Assembly (NCBI RefSeq): GCF_018991925.1
Contig: NW_024742338.1
Span: forward strand, 2,908,495-2,972,494
Direction of reading: 5' to 3'
Origin: Homarus americanus
Lineage: Eukaryota > Arthropoda > Malacostraca > Decapoda > Nephropidae
Length of the DNA: 64,000 nucleotides
In this document: positions 40,547 through 50,670 of the stretch, piece by piece
How the letters are laid out: each line of letters opens with the position of its first letter
Numbering within the stretch: the first letter of the stretch is position 1
Notes under the pieces: model-generated
What the model saw: the letters and a program-made list of their open reading frames with translations, nothing else
Database searches by the model: none
What the model was told of the DNA's origin: nothing
Program-made: the position numbers and the translations under genes

Positions 40547-41149
40547 ATTGCCAATGCATGTTTTTTCTACCATAGCTTCACCACTCCCCTGCCCTACCCC
40601 TTCCACTTTCTCGAATACCCTCCCTCCTCCTAACAGGACCTCTCACATAACCTTTTTCTAATAAAGCTCTCTCTCTTTGCATCATAAGCTTACTCTTCTA
40701 AAGCTTTCTCCTCTTCAGCTTTCTCCTTTTTTGTTTACATTATATTAAATTATTTATAAATATTTGACTCTACCATTGCGATTTTAAGCTGGGAAATATT
40801 GTTGGAATGTACGTCATGCTGTCATTATCACGCTCTCCTGCTCGGCTCATCCCACCAACTACACATTAAAACAAATATAATCTAATCTGACGTTATGCAC
40901 AGAATTTGTTTATTTATTTATTTTTTTTTGAGATGTCACCTTAATTGCATTTTATTTCGAGGGTTTACATAACTACAAGAGATATTAATGTATTGGTTCA
41001 CTGTTCTCATTTGATTTTGTGTTACGTTAAAAAAAATATATATTGCTTAGTGACCAGAAGTTTATTATTGGCTGCGTTTGTGTGGTTGTCAGTCAGGTTA
41101 TACATTCATTGAGACTATTGACACAGATATAATGTAAGTTTTTCTCCTG
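39360..41149. other. CT-rich and unique sequence, no gene assigned
   Basis: CTCTTTC-rich sequence at 39600-39960, (CA)n at 40512-40543, and AATAAAGCTC near 40660. A minus-strand frame at 39996-40208 is free of repeats but begins at GTG, has no ATG and no recognised motif, so it is not called. AT-rich sequence follows to 41100. Confidence 0.5.
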
Positions 41150-41325
41150 CCACACTCCGTCTTGCCCCACCCCGCCCCGTCTGCCCCACCCCGCCCCGTC
41201 TTGCCCTACCCCGTCCCGCCCCACCCCACCCCGCCCATTCCAATCCTCTCCCAATCCCCACCCAACCCCGCCCTACCCATCCCCGCCCTCCCAACCCCGT
41301 TTTGCCCCCTCCGCCCCACCATCAG
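41150..41325. repeat. CCCCGCCCCGTCTTGCCCCA minisatellite
   Basis: About nine loose copies of CCCCACCCCGCCCCGTCTTG, 15-21 bp, decaying rightwards. Confidence 0.85.
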
Positions 41326-41556
41326 GTAAAACCTTGAGAATATCGTCAACAAAGATGTTATCAGAGGCCGAGTTATGACCATGGCCTTGTAGTGGCCGTA
41401 ACCCCAGAGTTAGAGGTACAACTAACTGTCTCACTCTAACTAAAACGCCTAAACTTACCCGAGAAATGGCGTCAAACGTGTACGGAGACTCGACCTTAAC
41501 TAGATACCTTCCTTTAGTACCAGTTAACAGATAAAATGAACACTTGAGACTCTGCC

Positions 41557-41603
<47 letters not shown>

Positions 41604-42059
41604 GCCCAGGTGGTGGATGCAACAACTGGCTGCCTTACAATGATCCATCAAACGCGGGTATAAAGTTTTATCGTGGACTGGCGTGGTCTCTCTCTCTCTC
41701 TCGTGTTACTGTTCCTCTTTATCCATTTTACTTGAGTTTATCCCACATTTTTTCTACGTTTTCTTTTTTTTCTTTTCTTTTTTCTATGTAAATTTGTGTT
41801 GTTTATTTTAGTCTAGTTTCACTTTTCTTCTTTTCTTTCTTTCTTTCTCTCTTTATTCTTTTGTTATTTAATCCCATTTCTTTTTACTTTGTTTTAAATC
41901 CCTTTTTTATTTTTTTGTTCTTGTGGTTTTTTTTTCTTTTTCATTATTTAAGTTTATTATATTTTTTCTATCTAGTTTTATACTTTTTTTTTATTTTCTC
42001 ACTAATTTCTTCTCTGTTTTTTTTATATAATTCATCAAATTTAGTTATATTAGGTTAAG

Positions 42060-42109
<50 letters not shown>

Positions 42110-42196
42110 CTATCTGTCTATCTGTCAGTACACAATACCAGTACACAGTGTAACACCAGTATACAACACACACAGCAATACCAAACACACACACAG

Positions 42197-42237
<41 letters not shown>

Positions 42238-42307
42238 ACAGCTACACCCACAGCCATACACTTTGGATTCAAGCATTTTACACATCCACACTCTTTACAC
42301 CAAGATG

Positions 42308-42350
<43 letters not shown>

Positions 42351-43380
42351 TGTGTGTGTGTGTGTGTGTCTTGCTTCGAAATTAATTAATCCCTAAACTA
42401 TAAAACTTCAGGTGAAAAAATGAGTCCTCAGGTGTGACGTAACTGTGTATATGCGTCGGAATGCTGTCAGATCAAAGGCTTTTATCTTATATCCAATTAT
42501 ATATCTAACTAATGTCCACACTGCTATGTATGTATGTATGTATGTATAAGTTTTATCATGTATATATTACCATATGTGTTTTGGATTATGTATATATTTG
42601 ACACCTTTGAACAGATCTTTTTTTTAAATCTGGTTTAATTAATTTTGTTTTGAGGTATATTTTCCGGTCTATGGATACTTAGATTGTTATGTATATGTGT
42701 AATGGTTCTAGGTATCATATCAAATAGGTTACAAGTTGCTTCAGTTGTTTTTCTTGTTAATAGAGAAAAAAAAACAAGCTTGGATCATGACCCAAACAAG
42801 CTATTGGGTGTGAAATACGTAAGACTCCCCTTCATCGTTTTCTTATTTAGTCATAGAAAACGGGAATCCCTCAATATTTCGAAATACTATTGTATAATTG
42901 TTTTAGTGACTGTCTTAAGCAAATTTAAGAAATGTAAATTGTATTGCTGGATTTGAAAGGAAAAACAAATAATTCTTAAGCCTTTAGCAACACAATTGTA
43001 AACAAACACCTCTTGTTAACATGTTAAGAACGGGGTGACATTCAAGGTGAGATTTACCTGCTTCAATACTAACAGCTGCTATATCACTTATACGCGGGTT
43101 GTTTCATCATTGTATAGCTTTCCTCATCATATAATAAATACTCTTTCATACACATAGCCTTATTCATACACGGTTTCCATTATACACGGGGTCCTTCATT
43201 ATACACGGGTACCATCATACACGGGTACCATCATACACGAGGGTCCTTCATATACGGTGGCTTTCTATCATACACAAGTCCCCCATAACGTTTGCTTACC
43301 TGAGATAAATCCTAAGGGAAAAGTGTAGATGGTTCTCCTTCACGTAGGGAGAAGGGCGACTCCTACCAGAGAAATATTGA
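41326..43380. other. T-rich and unique sequence with tetranucleotide repeats
   Basis: (CTAT)n at 41556-41603, a TTTTC/TTTCTT-rich stretch at 41740-42050, (CTGT)n at 42063-42110, (CT)n at 42199-42235, (GT)n at 42311-42369 and (TATG)n at 42527-42546. Short CATACACGGG copies occur at 43165-43280. A 90-codon AT-rich frame near 42684 shows no motif. Confidence 0.6.
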
Positions 43381-43381
43381 A

Positions 43382-43808
43382 CCAATTAGCTTCCTCACTT
43401 TCCATGGGGACCGCCATCTTTGTTTACATTTCATTTCGCGCCAAAACGAGTGAAATGGACGCTTGTCATTGGTTAAAGAGGGAGATGATCAGTTACAGGG
43501 CTCGTGTTTGTAGCTCTCTCTCACACAGAAATAATATTTATCGTAGGGTTAATAGGTTAGGTTAGGTTATGTTAGATTATGCTTTTTAGGGTTAAGTTAG
43601 GTTAGTTTGGGATAAGTTAGGCAGAGTTAGGTTAGGTTGGCTTGTGTCACCAAAAATAAAAAGAAATATGCCCAGTTGTGTTTGCTGTAATATTGGTTTC
43701 AACGTGAACCATTTTGCCGAGCAGAGAGAGAGAGAGAGAGAAGGCTGCCTGAGGCGTGATTGGTCGAGAGTTGGATGTGGTGAGCCAATGAGTGCATTTG
43801 GCGCGAAA
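43382..43808. promoter_or_regulatory. Promoter-like island with two perfect E2F sites and four CCAAT boxes
   Basis: TTTCGCGCCAAA at 43434-43445 and TTTGGCGCGAAA at 43797-43808 both match the E2F/DP consensus TTTSGCGCSAAA. CCAAT occurs at 43382-43386 and 43785-43789; ATTGG at 43468-43472 and 43759-43763. CCGCCATCTTTG at 43411-43422 resembles an inverted YY1/Pho site. E2F plus CCAAT is typical of S-phase gene promoters in animals. The driven gene and direction are not established. Confidence 0.5.
43552..43645. repeat. Degenerate TTAGG-like tract
   Basis: Repeated GGTTA/AGGTT pentamers (AGGTTAGGTTAGGTTATG, then scattered AGTTAGGTTAG) lie between the two E2F sites. TTAGG is the usual arthropod telomere repeat; this interstitial tract is short and eroded. 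Confidence 0.7.
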
Positions 43809-44016
43809 TATGAACGTTTTTGCAAGCTTTTATTTGTCTTTTTTTCAATTCTGCGACGAAATTGTTTTGAAAAATGAGTTATGTGTTGGTTACTGATGGG
43901 GTGAGAGACACGGGCCTAACACGGCCACAGTGGACCAACACACGACCACAACACGGTATAAGGGCCAAGGGAGAGTCCGTGTAATCTCTGAGTACTTGTT
44001 GTGTATCAGTCAACAC

Positions 44017-44155
44017 CTTGAATACTATGACTGACTTAATTCTCCGGGTACGATGACTTAACCTCTCGAATATGGTGGCTTAAATCGTCATACTCAGGGG
44101 TTAAGTCATCACAGTCAAGAGGTTAGGTCATTGTACTCAAAGAGGTTATAGAAAA
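44017..44155. repeat. Dispersed GGTTAAGTCATCGTACTCAA-type motif cluster
   Basis: Copies in both orientations: GATGACTTAACCTCTCGAAT, GGCTTAAATCGTCATACTCA, GGGGTTAAGTCATCACAGTC and AGAGGTTAGGTCATTGTACT. Related copies occur near 10797, 18510-18590 and 50560-50612, so the motif is dispersed rather than private to this spot. Confidence 0.6.
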
Positions 44156-44329
44156 TGTGACATGGGTCATAGAAAACGGGTCATGGGTTAAAGAAAACGG
44201 AGGTTGAGTATTAATAACGGCGCCAGAACAAAGATGTGAGAATTTAATTAAAGTTCTCGATTGTAAACAACCTATCGATGCATATTAGTGCCCTGGGCGG
44301 GACCCTTGGCACTGGTGATTATGAGACGG

Positions 44330-44929
44330 GCCAATAGACAGACGGAAGACGGGAGAGACGGGGAAGAGAGGGAGAGGGGGAGGTGGGAGGAAGAGAGAGG
44401 GTCGGAGGGAAGGAGGAGGGTGGGGAGGAGAAGAGAGAGGTGGGGGGAGGAGGAGGAGGAGGAGAGAGACAGGAAGGAAGAAGACGAGTCAAGAAAGAGA
44501 TAAGGAGAGACAGAGAGAGGAAGAGAGAGGGAAAGGGAGGAAGGAAGGAAGGACAAGAGAACTAGAGAGACAGAGAACCAGAGAATGAGAGACACGGATG
44601 ACAGCTTACAATCTCTCTTACAATTCTCTTAATCCGGGTGGTGAGTAAGGTTAATCTTAATCAGGAGGGTTCGCCAGGCGCTAGTGAATGCTCGTATTGG
44701 CGCAGTTACTAGTGTCATTATTGTGAGAGGAGGAGGAGGTAGAGGGGGAGGAGGGTAGGAAGAGGAGGAGGGAGGAGGAAAGAGGAAGAAAGAAGAGAGG
44801 AGAGGAGGCAGATGAGAGCTTCCTTGCAACACCAAACTCTCTAATACCTATACCAGATTTAGACCGATTTTGTGAATATTGAAAACATCTCGTCAAGGAT
44901 TTTTTACCGAGATAACGTCAGGGGTAGAT

Positions 44930-44995
<66 letters not shown>

Positions 44996-45394
44996 GGCCT
45001 GATAGCTTTCCTCTCTCAAACATTTTCCAGCTGAATTACAACCATGTATACACACCCCTGGCCGATACTTCCTCCCCTCCCTCCCCTCTCCCCATGTCCT
45101 CCCTCACCCTCCCCCCCTCTTTTTATCAGTATTCTGTGTTCATGTATTCGAATATTCCTCCTTCCACCTCCCTCCTCCCCATCCTCCCTCCCTTTCCACC
45201 CCTTTCTACACACACCTCCCTTCCCCTTTTCATACCCCTCCTCCCCTTCTCCCTATCCCTCCCCTCTCCCCCATCCTCTTCCACCCCCTCCTTTAAACTA
45301 CAAACTAATAACGTTTAATTTATCTCTAAGTCATTTTCTTAACCGGACATTAACAATTTTATCCGGATATCTCTCTGTTGGTGGTGCGGTGAAG

Positions 45395-45440
<46 letters not shown>
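44330..45440. other. Purine-rich, (CA)n and pyrimidine-rich low-complexity stretch
   Basis: GGAGAGAGG-type purine-rich sequence at 44340-44560 and 44728-44815, (CA)n at 44931-44992, CCTCC/CCCTCC at 45065-45295, and (CT)n at 45397-45440. No gene seen. Confidence 0.8.
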
Positions 45441-45445
<5 letters not shown>

Positions 45446-45837
45446 TTTAAGTGTTCTCTCAAGTTAAGTATCTCTAATCATCTCTCACAGCTGTTTGTCT
45501 CAGTACCTCTCCTCTTCTCTATCTCACTGTCTCTCGCCATCTCTAGCTCACTATATCACTATCTCTCCTCTTCTCTGTAGCTAATTATCTCCCAGTCTCA
45601 TCATCTCTTTAAACGAATAAAAACGAAAGGCAAACACGAACGTATGATTGAGAAAAACAAACAATGAGGAGTTTTTAACCTCAGTGAAGAAACAAAAATA
45701 GAGAAAAAAGAAAGTTACTCAGGTGTGACGAATCAGAGCTTATATAGACTCGGTAATTAGCAGGTACAAAGGGGAGGGAGGAATGTCTCAAGGGTGAGGG
45801 CGAGGATGTACTCCAGTACATATGCGACTCACTACAC
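45441..45837. other. CT-biased unique sequence
   Basis: CTCTCTCATC-type words at 45460-45610, then AAACAAA-rich unique sequence to 45837. No gene recognised. Confidence 0.5.
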
Positions 45838-46060
45838 ACTGACTGGTTAAGAGAGAGTCACCCCCCCCCACACATCACTGACTCACTCACTGACTCACTG
45901 ATTAAGAGAGTCATCCCCACACATCACTACACCAGACTCACTCGCTGACTCACAGACTCTGATTAAGAGAGGTATCCCCACACATCACTACACATACTGA
46001 CTCACTCGCTGACTCACTGATTAAGACAGAGTCACCCCCACACCTGACTGACTCACACAC
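45838..46060. repeat. AP-1-site minisatellite, units about 60 bp
   Basis: Three to four copies of a unit with GATTAAGAGAG, CACACATCACTACA and GACTCACTCGCTGACTCA. Perfect AP-1/TRE sites TGACTCA occur at 45879-45885, 45891-45897, 45946-45952, 45998-46004, 46010-46016 and 46049-46055. Biological activity is untested. Confidence 0.8.
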
Positions 46061-46149
46061 AATAGTGACAAATTGCGACTCCAACAACCAGACGTGAAAA
46101 TGCAAATAGTTCTGGAATCCCTTTCTAGACGCGTCCCTCCCTCCCTCCC

Positions 46150-46395
46150 CCCGCTTTCTCTCTCGTGTTGTGGTGAGTTTGTGGTGGTGGTGTGGTGGTT
46201 GTGAGGTAGTGGTGGTTGTGGTGAGTTTGTGGTGGTGTGGTGGTTGTGAGGTAGTGATGGTGTGGTGGTTGTGGTGTAATGAGTGGTGTTGTGGCGGTGT
46301 GGTAAGACTGTGGTGCTATGATATAGTGGTGATGGTGCTGTGGTGAGACTGTGGCTGGTAGTGTGGTGGTAGTGGTGCAATAAGTGCAGGTACCA
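46150..46395. repeat. GTGGTGGTTGTGAGGTAGTG minisatellite
   Basis: Loose GTGGTGGTGTG and GTTGTGAGGTAGTG units lead into the larger GTGCTG satellite after a 60-base gap. Confidence 0.85.
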
Positions 46396-46474
46396 CTATA
46401 TTGAGCATTAGTTACAGTAACCAGTGAATGTGTGACCTCCCCTATAGGATCTGTATGTCGCGCCCTTGTTCCCT

Positions 46475-48560
46475 CCTGTGGTGCTGTGGTGTAGTGGTGC
46501 TGTGATGGTGGTGCTGTGGTGTAGTGGTGCTGTGATGGTGGTGCTGTGGTGTAGTGGTGCTGTGGTGTGAGTGGTGCTGTGGTGTGTGGTGCTGTGATGG
46601 TGGTGCTGTGGTGTAGTGGTGCTGTGATGGTGGTGCTGTGGTGTAGTGGTGCTGTGATGGTGGTGCTGTGGTGTAGTGGTGCTGTGGTGTAGTGGTGCTG
46701 TGATGGTGGTGCTGTGGTGTAGTGGTGCTGTGATGGTGGTGCTGTGGTGTAGTGGTGCTGTGGTGTGGTGGTGCTGTGGTGTAAGGTGGTGCTGTGGTGT
46801 GGTGGTGCTGTGATGGTGGTGCTGTGCTGGTGTGGTGCTGTGCTGGTGTGGTGCTGTGGTGTGGTGGTGCTGTGATGGTGTGGTGCTGTGCTGATGTGGT
46901 GCTGTGGTGTAGTGGTGCTGTGATGGTGGTGCTGTGCTGGTGTGGTGCTGTGGTGTAGTGGTGCTGTGGTATGGTGGTGCTGTGATGGTGGTGCTGTGCT
47001 GGTGGTGCTGTGCTGGTGTGGTGCTGTGTGGTGTAGTGGTGCTGCTGATGGTGGTGTTGTGCTGGTGTGGTGCTGTGGTGTAGTGGTGCTGTGGTGTAGT
47101 GGTGCTGTGATGGTGGTGCTGTGTGGTGTGGTGCTGTGCTGGTGTGGTGCTGTGGTGTAGTGGTGCTGTGATGGGTGGTGCTGTGCTGGTGTGGTGCGCT
47201 GTGCTGGTGGTGCTGTGGTGTAGTGATGCTGTGATGGTGTGGTGCTGTGCTGGTGTGGTGTAGTGGTGCTGTGATGGTGGTGCTGTGCTGGTGTGGTGCT
47301 GTGCTGGGTGTGGTGCTGTGATGGTGCTGTGCTGGTGTGGTGCTGTGCTGGTGTGGTGCTGTGGTGTAGTGGTGCTGTGATGGTGTGGTGCTGTGTGCTG
47401 ATGTGGTGCTGTGGTGTAGTGGTGCTGTGATGGTGGTGCTGTGCTGGTGTGGTGCTGTGGTGTGTAGTGGTGCTGTGGTGTAGTGGTGCTGTGGAGTGGT
47501 GCTGTGATGGTGGTGCTGTGCTGGTGTGGTGCTGTGCTGGTGTGGTGCTGTGGTGTAGTGGTGCTGTGATGGTGGTGCTGTGGTGTGGTGGTGCTGTGGT
47601 GTGGTGGTGCTGTGTGGTGTAGTGGTGCTGTGATGGTGGTGCTGTGCTGGTGTGGTGCTGTGCTGGTGTGGTGCTGTGGTGTAGTGGTGCTGTGATGGTA
47701 TGGTGCTGTGCTGATGTGGTGCTGTGGTGTGGTGGTGCTGTGATGGTGGTGCTGTGCTGGTGTGGTGCTGTGGTGTGGTGGTGCTGTGGTGTGTGATGGT
47801 GCTGTGATGGTGGTGCTGTACTGGTGTGGTGCTGTGCTGGTGTGGTGCTGTGGTGTAGTGGTGCTGTGATGGTGGTGTTGTGCTGGTGGTGCTGCGGTGT
47901 AGTGGTGCTGTGTGTGGTGCTGTGATGGTGGTGCTGTGCTGGTGTGGTGCTGTGCTGGTGTGTGCTGTGGTGTAGTGGTGCTGTGATGGTGGTGCGTGCT
48001 GGTGTGGTGCTGTGCTGGTGTGGTGCTGTGGTGTGGTGCTGTGATGGTGTGGTGCTGTGCTGATGTGGTGTAGTGGTGCTGTGATGGTGGTGCTGTGCTG
48101 GTGTGGTGCTGTGCTGGTGTGGTGGTGCTGTAGTGGTGGTGCTGTGCTGGTGTGGTGTGGTGCTGTGCTGGTGTGGTGGTGCTGTGCTGATGTGGTGCTG
48201 TGGTGGTGCTGGTGTGTGGTGGTGCTGTGGTGTAGTGGTGCTGTGCTGGTGTGGTGCTGGTGTGGTGGTGCTGTGCTGGTGTGGTGCTGTGGTGGTGCTG
48301 GTGTGGTGGTGCTGTGGTGTGTGGTGCTGTGCTGGTGGTGCTGGTGTGGTGGTGCTGTGCTGGTGTGGTGCTGTGGTGTGGCAGTGCTGTGCTGGTGTGG
48401 TGCTGGTGTGGTGGTGCTGTGCTGGTGTGGTGCTGGTGTGGTGGTGCTGTGCTGGTGGTGCTGTGTGTGGCAGTGCTGTGCTGGTGTGGTGCTGTTAGTG
48501 GTGCTGTGCTGGTGTGGTGCTGGTGTAGTGGTGCTGTGCTGGTGGTGCTGTTGTGGTGTG
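46475..48560. repeat. 2.1-kb GTGCTGTGATGGTG satellite
   Basis: Tandem GTGGTGCTGTGATGGTGGTG and GTGCTGTGGTGTAGTG units. Left of about 46800 the TGATGG and TGTAG forms alternate regularly; toward 48560 the GTGCTGGTGTG form dominates. Minus-strand frames over 700 codons (Thr/His/Gln/Ser) arise because the complement lacks stops in two frames. Not a gene. Confidence 0.95.
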
Positions 48561-49089
48561 GCGTCATGGCAAGTGTCGTCGGCACTAATCATGTGTCCAG
48601 GCGTTGTGGATGGCGTCCAAATGGATGGATGGTGCGGGTGGATGGTGCGGGTGGATGGTGCGGGTGGATTGTGTGGATGACTGGGGGGTGAAGGAAGGAG
48701 AGGGATGGACAGGAAGGAAGAAGGAAGGAAGGAAGGAAGGGGAGAGGGAGGGAGGGAGGAAGGTCTCTCTCCTCTCTCTCTCTCTCTCTCTCGTCACCAT
48801 GTAAAAACTTTAAACACACACACACACACACACACACACCTAATAGTTGATCTAAAAACTAATCTAAACTTCGATGTTTTTTTAACAATGTGTGGGCAAA
48901 GTCGGTCCTCCTACCCCCTGTCACAAATATTACCCCTCACACGCTTGTTATTTAAGTAAAGCCTCTCTCTCTCTCTCTCTCCTCCGTCCTCCTCTCTCTC
49001 TCTCTCTCTCTCTCTCTCCTCCGCCCTCCTCCTCTCTCTCTCTCTCTCTCCCCCCCTCCGTCCTCTCTCTCTCTCTCTCTCTCCTCTCT

Positions 49090-49147
<58 letters not shown>

Positions 49148-49317
49148 AATTTAATATTACCAGGTAAAGGTAAAACTTTAGAGATAAGAGATAATATTCA
49201 ACGGGGAGGGGTGAGGGGGAGGGAGGGTGAGGGGGAGGAGGATTAAGAGGGAGACTCACCAGAATTATTAAAAGTTTTACCTCCAAAAGTTTGACAAAAG
49301 TGCTGGATGACGCTGAA
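48561..49317. other. Microsatellite-rich stretch
   Basis: GGATGGTGCGGGT units at 48625-48670, (GGAA)n at 48705-48740, (CT)n at 48770-48792, (CA)n at 48815-48838, and nearly continuous (CT)n with CCTCC breaks at 48963-49146. No gene seen. Confidence 0.85.
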
Positions 49318-49432
49318 TCTCCCTAGCTGGCAACTGTCTCTCTCTGTCTCTCCCTTGCTGGCAACTGTCTCTCCTAGCTGGCAACTGTCTCTCTCTGTCT
49401 CTCCCGAGCTGGCAACTGTCTCTGTCTCTACC
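49318..49432. repeat. AGCTGGCAACTGTCTCTCTC minisatellite
   Basis: Four copies of a unit of about 20-35 bp with the core GCTGGCAACTGTCTCT. Confidence 0.85.
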
Positions 49433-49502
49433 CGTGAGAGACATTAGCAAATGTCTCCCCGTGTGTGTGAGAGATAGATTCACTTTAACTTGCTGTGGTT
49501 AA

Positions 49503-49710
49503 GTGGTGTGTGGATGGGAGACAATGGATGGTGTGGATGGGAGACAATGGATGGTGTGGATGGGAGACAATGGATGGTGTGGATGGGAGACAATGGATGG
49601 TGTGGATGGGGAGACAATGGATGGTGTGGATGGGGAGACAATGGATGGGTGTGGATGGGAGACAATGGATGGTGTGGATGGGGAGACAATGGATGGTGTG
49701 GATGGGATTG
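49503..49710. repeat. 23-bp minisatellite (TGTGGATGGGAGACAATGGA + TGG)
   Basis: Nine nearly identical copies, some with GGGG in place of GGG. Open frames on both strands are repeat-derived. Confidence 0.95.
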
Positions 49711-49915
49711 TCTCAGACGGACGCCCTGTATTCCTAAACACCTCGTTAGCTTGTCTCATAAACTAGGAGATGGGGAAATTGAGAGATGGAGGTTGAGAGG
49801 GAGGAAGAAGAGAGAAATGAGAGGGGAAGAGGGAATGGAGGAAGGGATAAATGGACCTGAGAAATAATGGTTCGTATGAATGTTCAGATCCCTCAGTGAG
49901 ATGGAGTCGACAGTA

Positions 49916-49982
<67 letters not shown>

Positions 49983-49989
49983 GAGGAAG

Positions 49990-50026
<37 letters not shown>

Positions 50027-50168
50027 TAGCCTTGCCGTCTCTCTCTAAATTTAATGTTTATTTAGACAAACATAAAACTTTTGAATGGAGTAATATTAAC
50101 CTCCCTCCTCCTCCTACCTCCTCTTCTACCTCCCTCCTACCTCCCTCTTCCTTACCTCCCTCCTCTCC

Positions 50169-50208
<40 letters not shown>

Positions 50209-50407
50209 GTGTGGGTTCTTCACTAATGACATCCCCTCCTTCATGCCCTCATACGCGTGGATTCTGCACTAATGGTATCATCCCTCCCCCCTCCCTCATG
50301 CCCTCATACGCGTGTGTTCTGACTGGTGACGTCACTCGGGTCAAGACAGAGTAATGACTGCAAAACGTCAAGGGTAAAAATCTTATGGATAGGGCCCGGC
50401 ATCACAG
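49711..50407. other. (CA)n, (CAGA)n, (CT)n and a 70-bp duplication
   Basis: (CA)n at 49918-49981, (CAGA)n at 49996-50025 and (CT)n at 50172-50203. A segment with CCTTCATGCCCTCATACGCG is repeated near 50238 and 50294. No gene recognised in this stretch. Confidence 0.7.
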
Positions 50408-50460
50408 CGTAATGACCTTCTTCTTCTACCGGGCCGCCTTCCGAGAAGCCGCGGTCATCA
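50408..50460 (+). other. Possible short coding exon
   Basis: A 53-base GC-rich segment between ATCACAG and GTGAGAC. In one frame it reads VMTFFFYRAAFREAAVI, which looks protein-like and has GC-rich third positions like the exons at 15-20 kb. The acceptor lacks a clear polypyrimidine tract and no neighbouring exon was found. It may be chance. Confidence 0.2.
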
Positions 50461-50670
50461 GTGAGACATTGGGGTCTTTTAGGGAGTGTTTGGGAGGCTT
50501 AGTTTTAGGGGCTTCGTTTAAGTGGGACTGTTCAGGGATCCCTGGAGTATGACGACTCAGAGGCAAAATCATCGTACTCAGGGGTTAAGACATCGTACTC
50601 AAGGGCTAAATCTCACCGGTACTCATCTGACACTCCTGCACTGTCCACACACAACTCCATCCCAGCTCAC
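50461..50670. other. Short unique spacer before the 13-bp satellite
   Basis: Includes two copies of the dispersed ATCGTACTCAGGGGTTAAG motif at about 50567-50612. No gene seen. Confidence 0.5.

Noticed and set aside
46408..48592. Two minus-strand frames above 700 codons
   Set aside because: Same GTGCTG satellite in two frames, so composition not selection.
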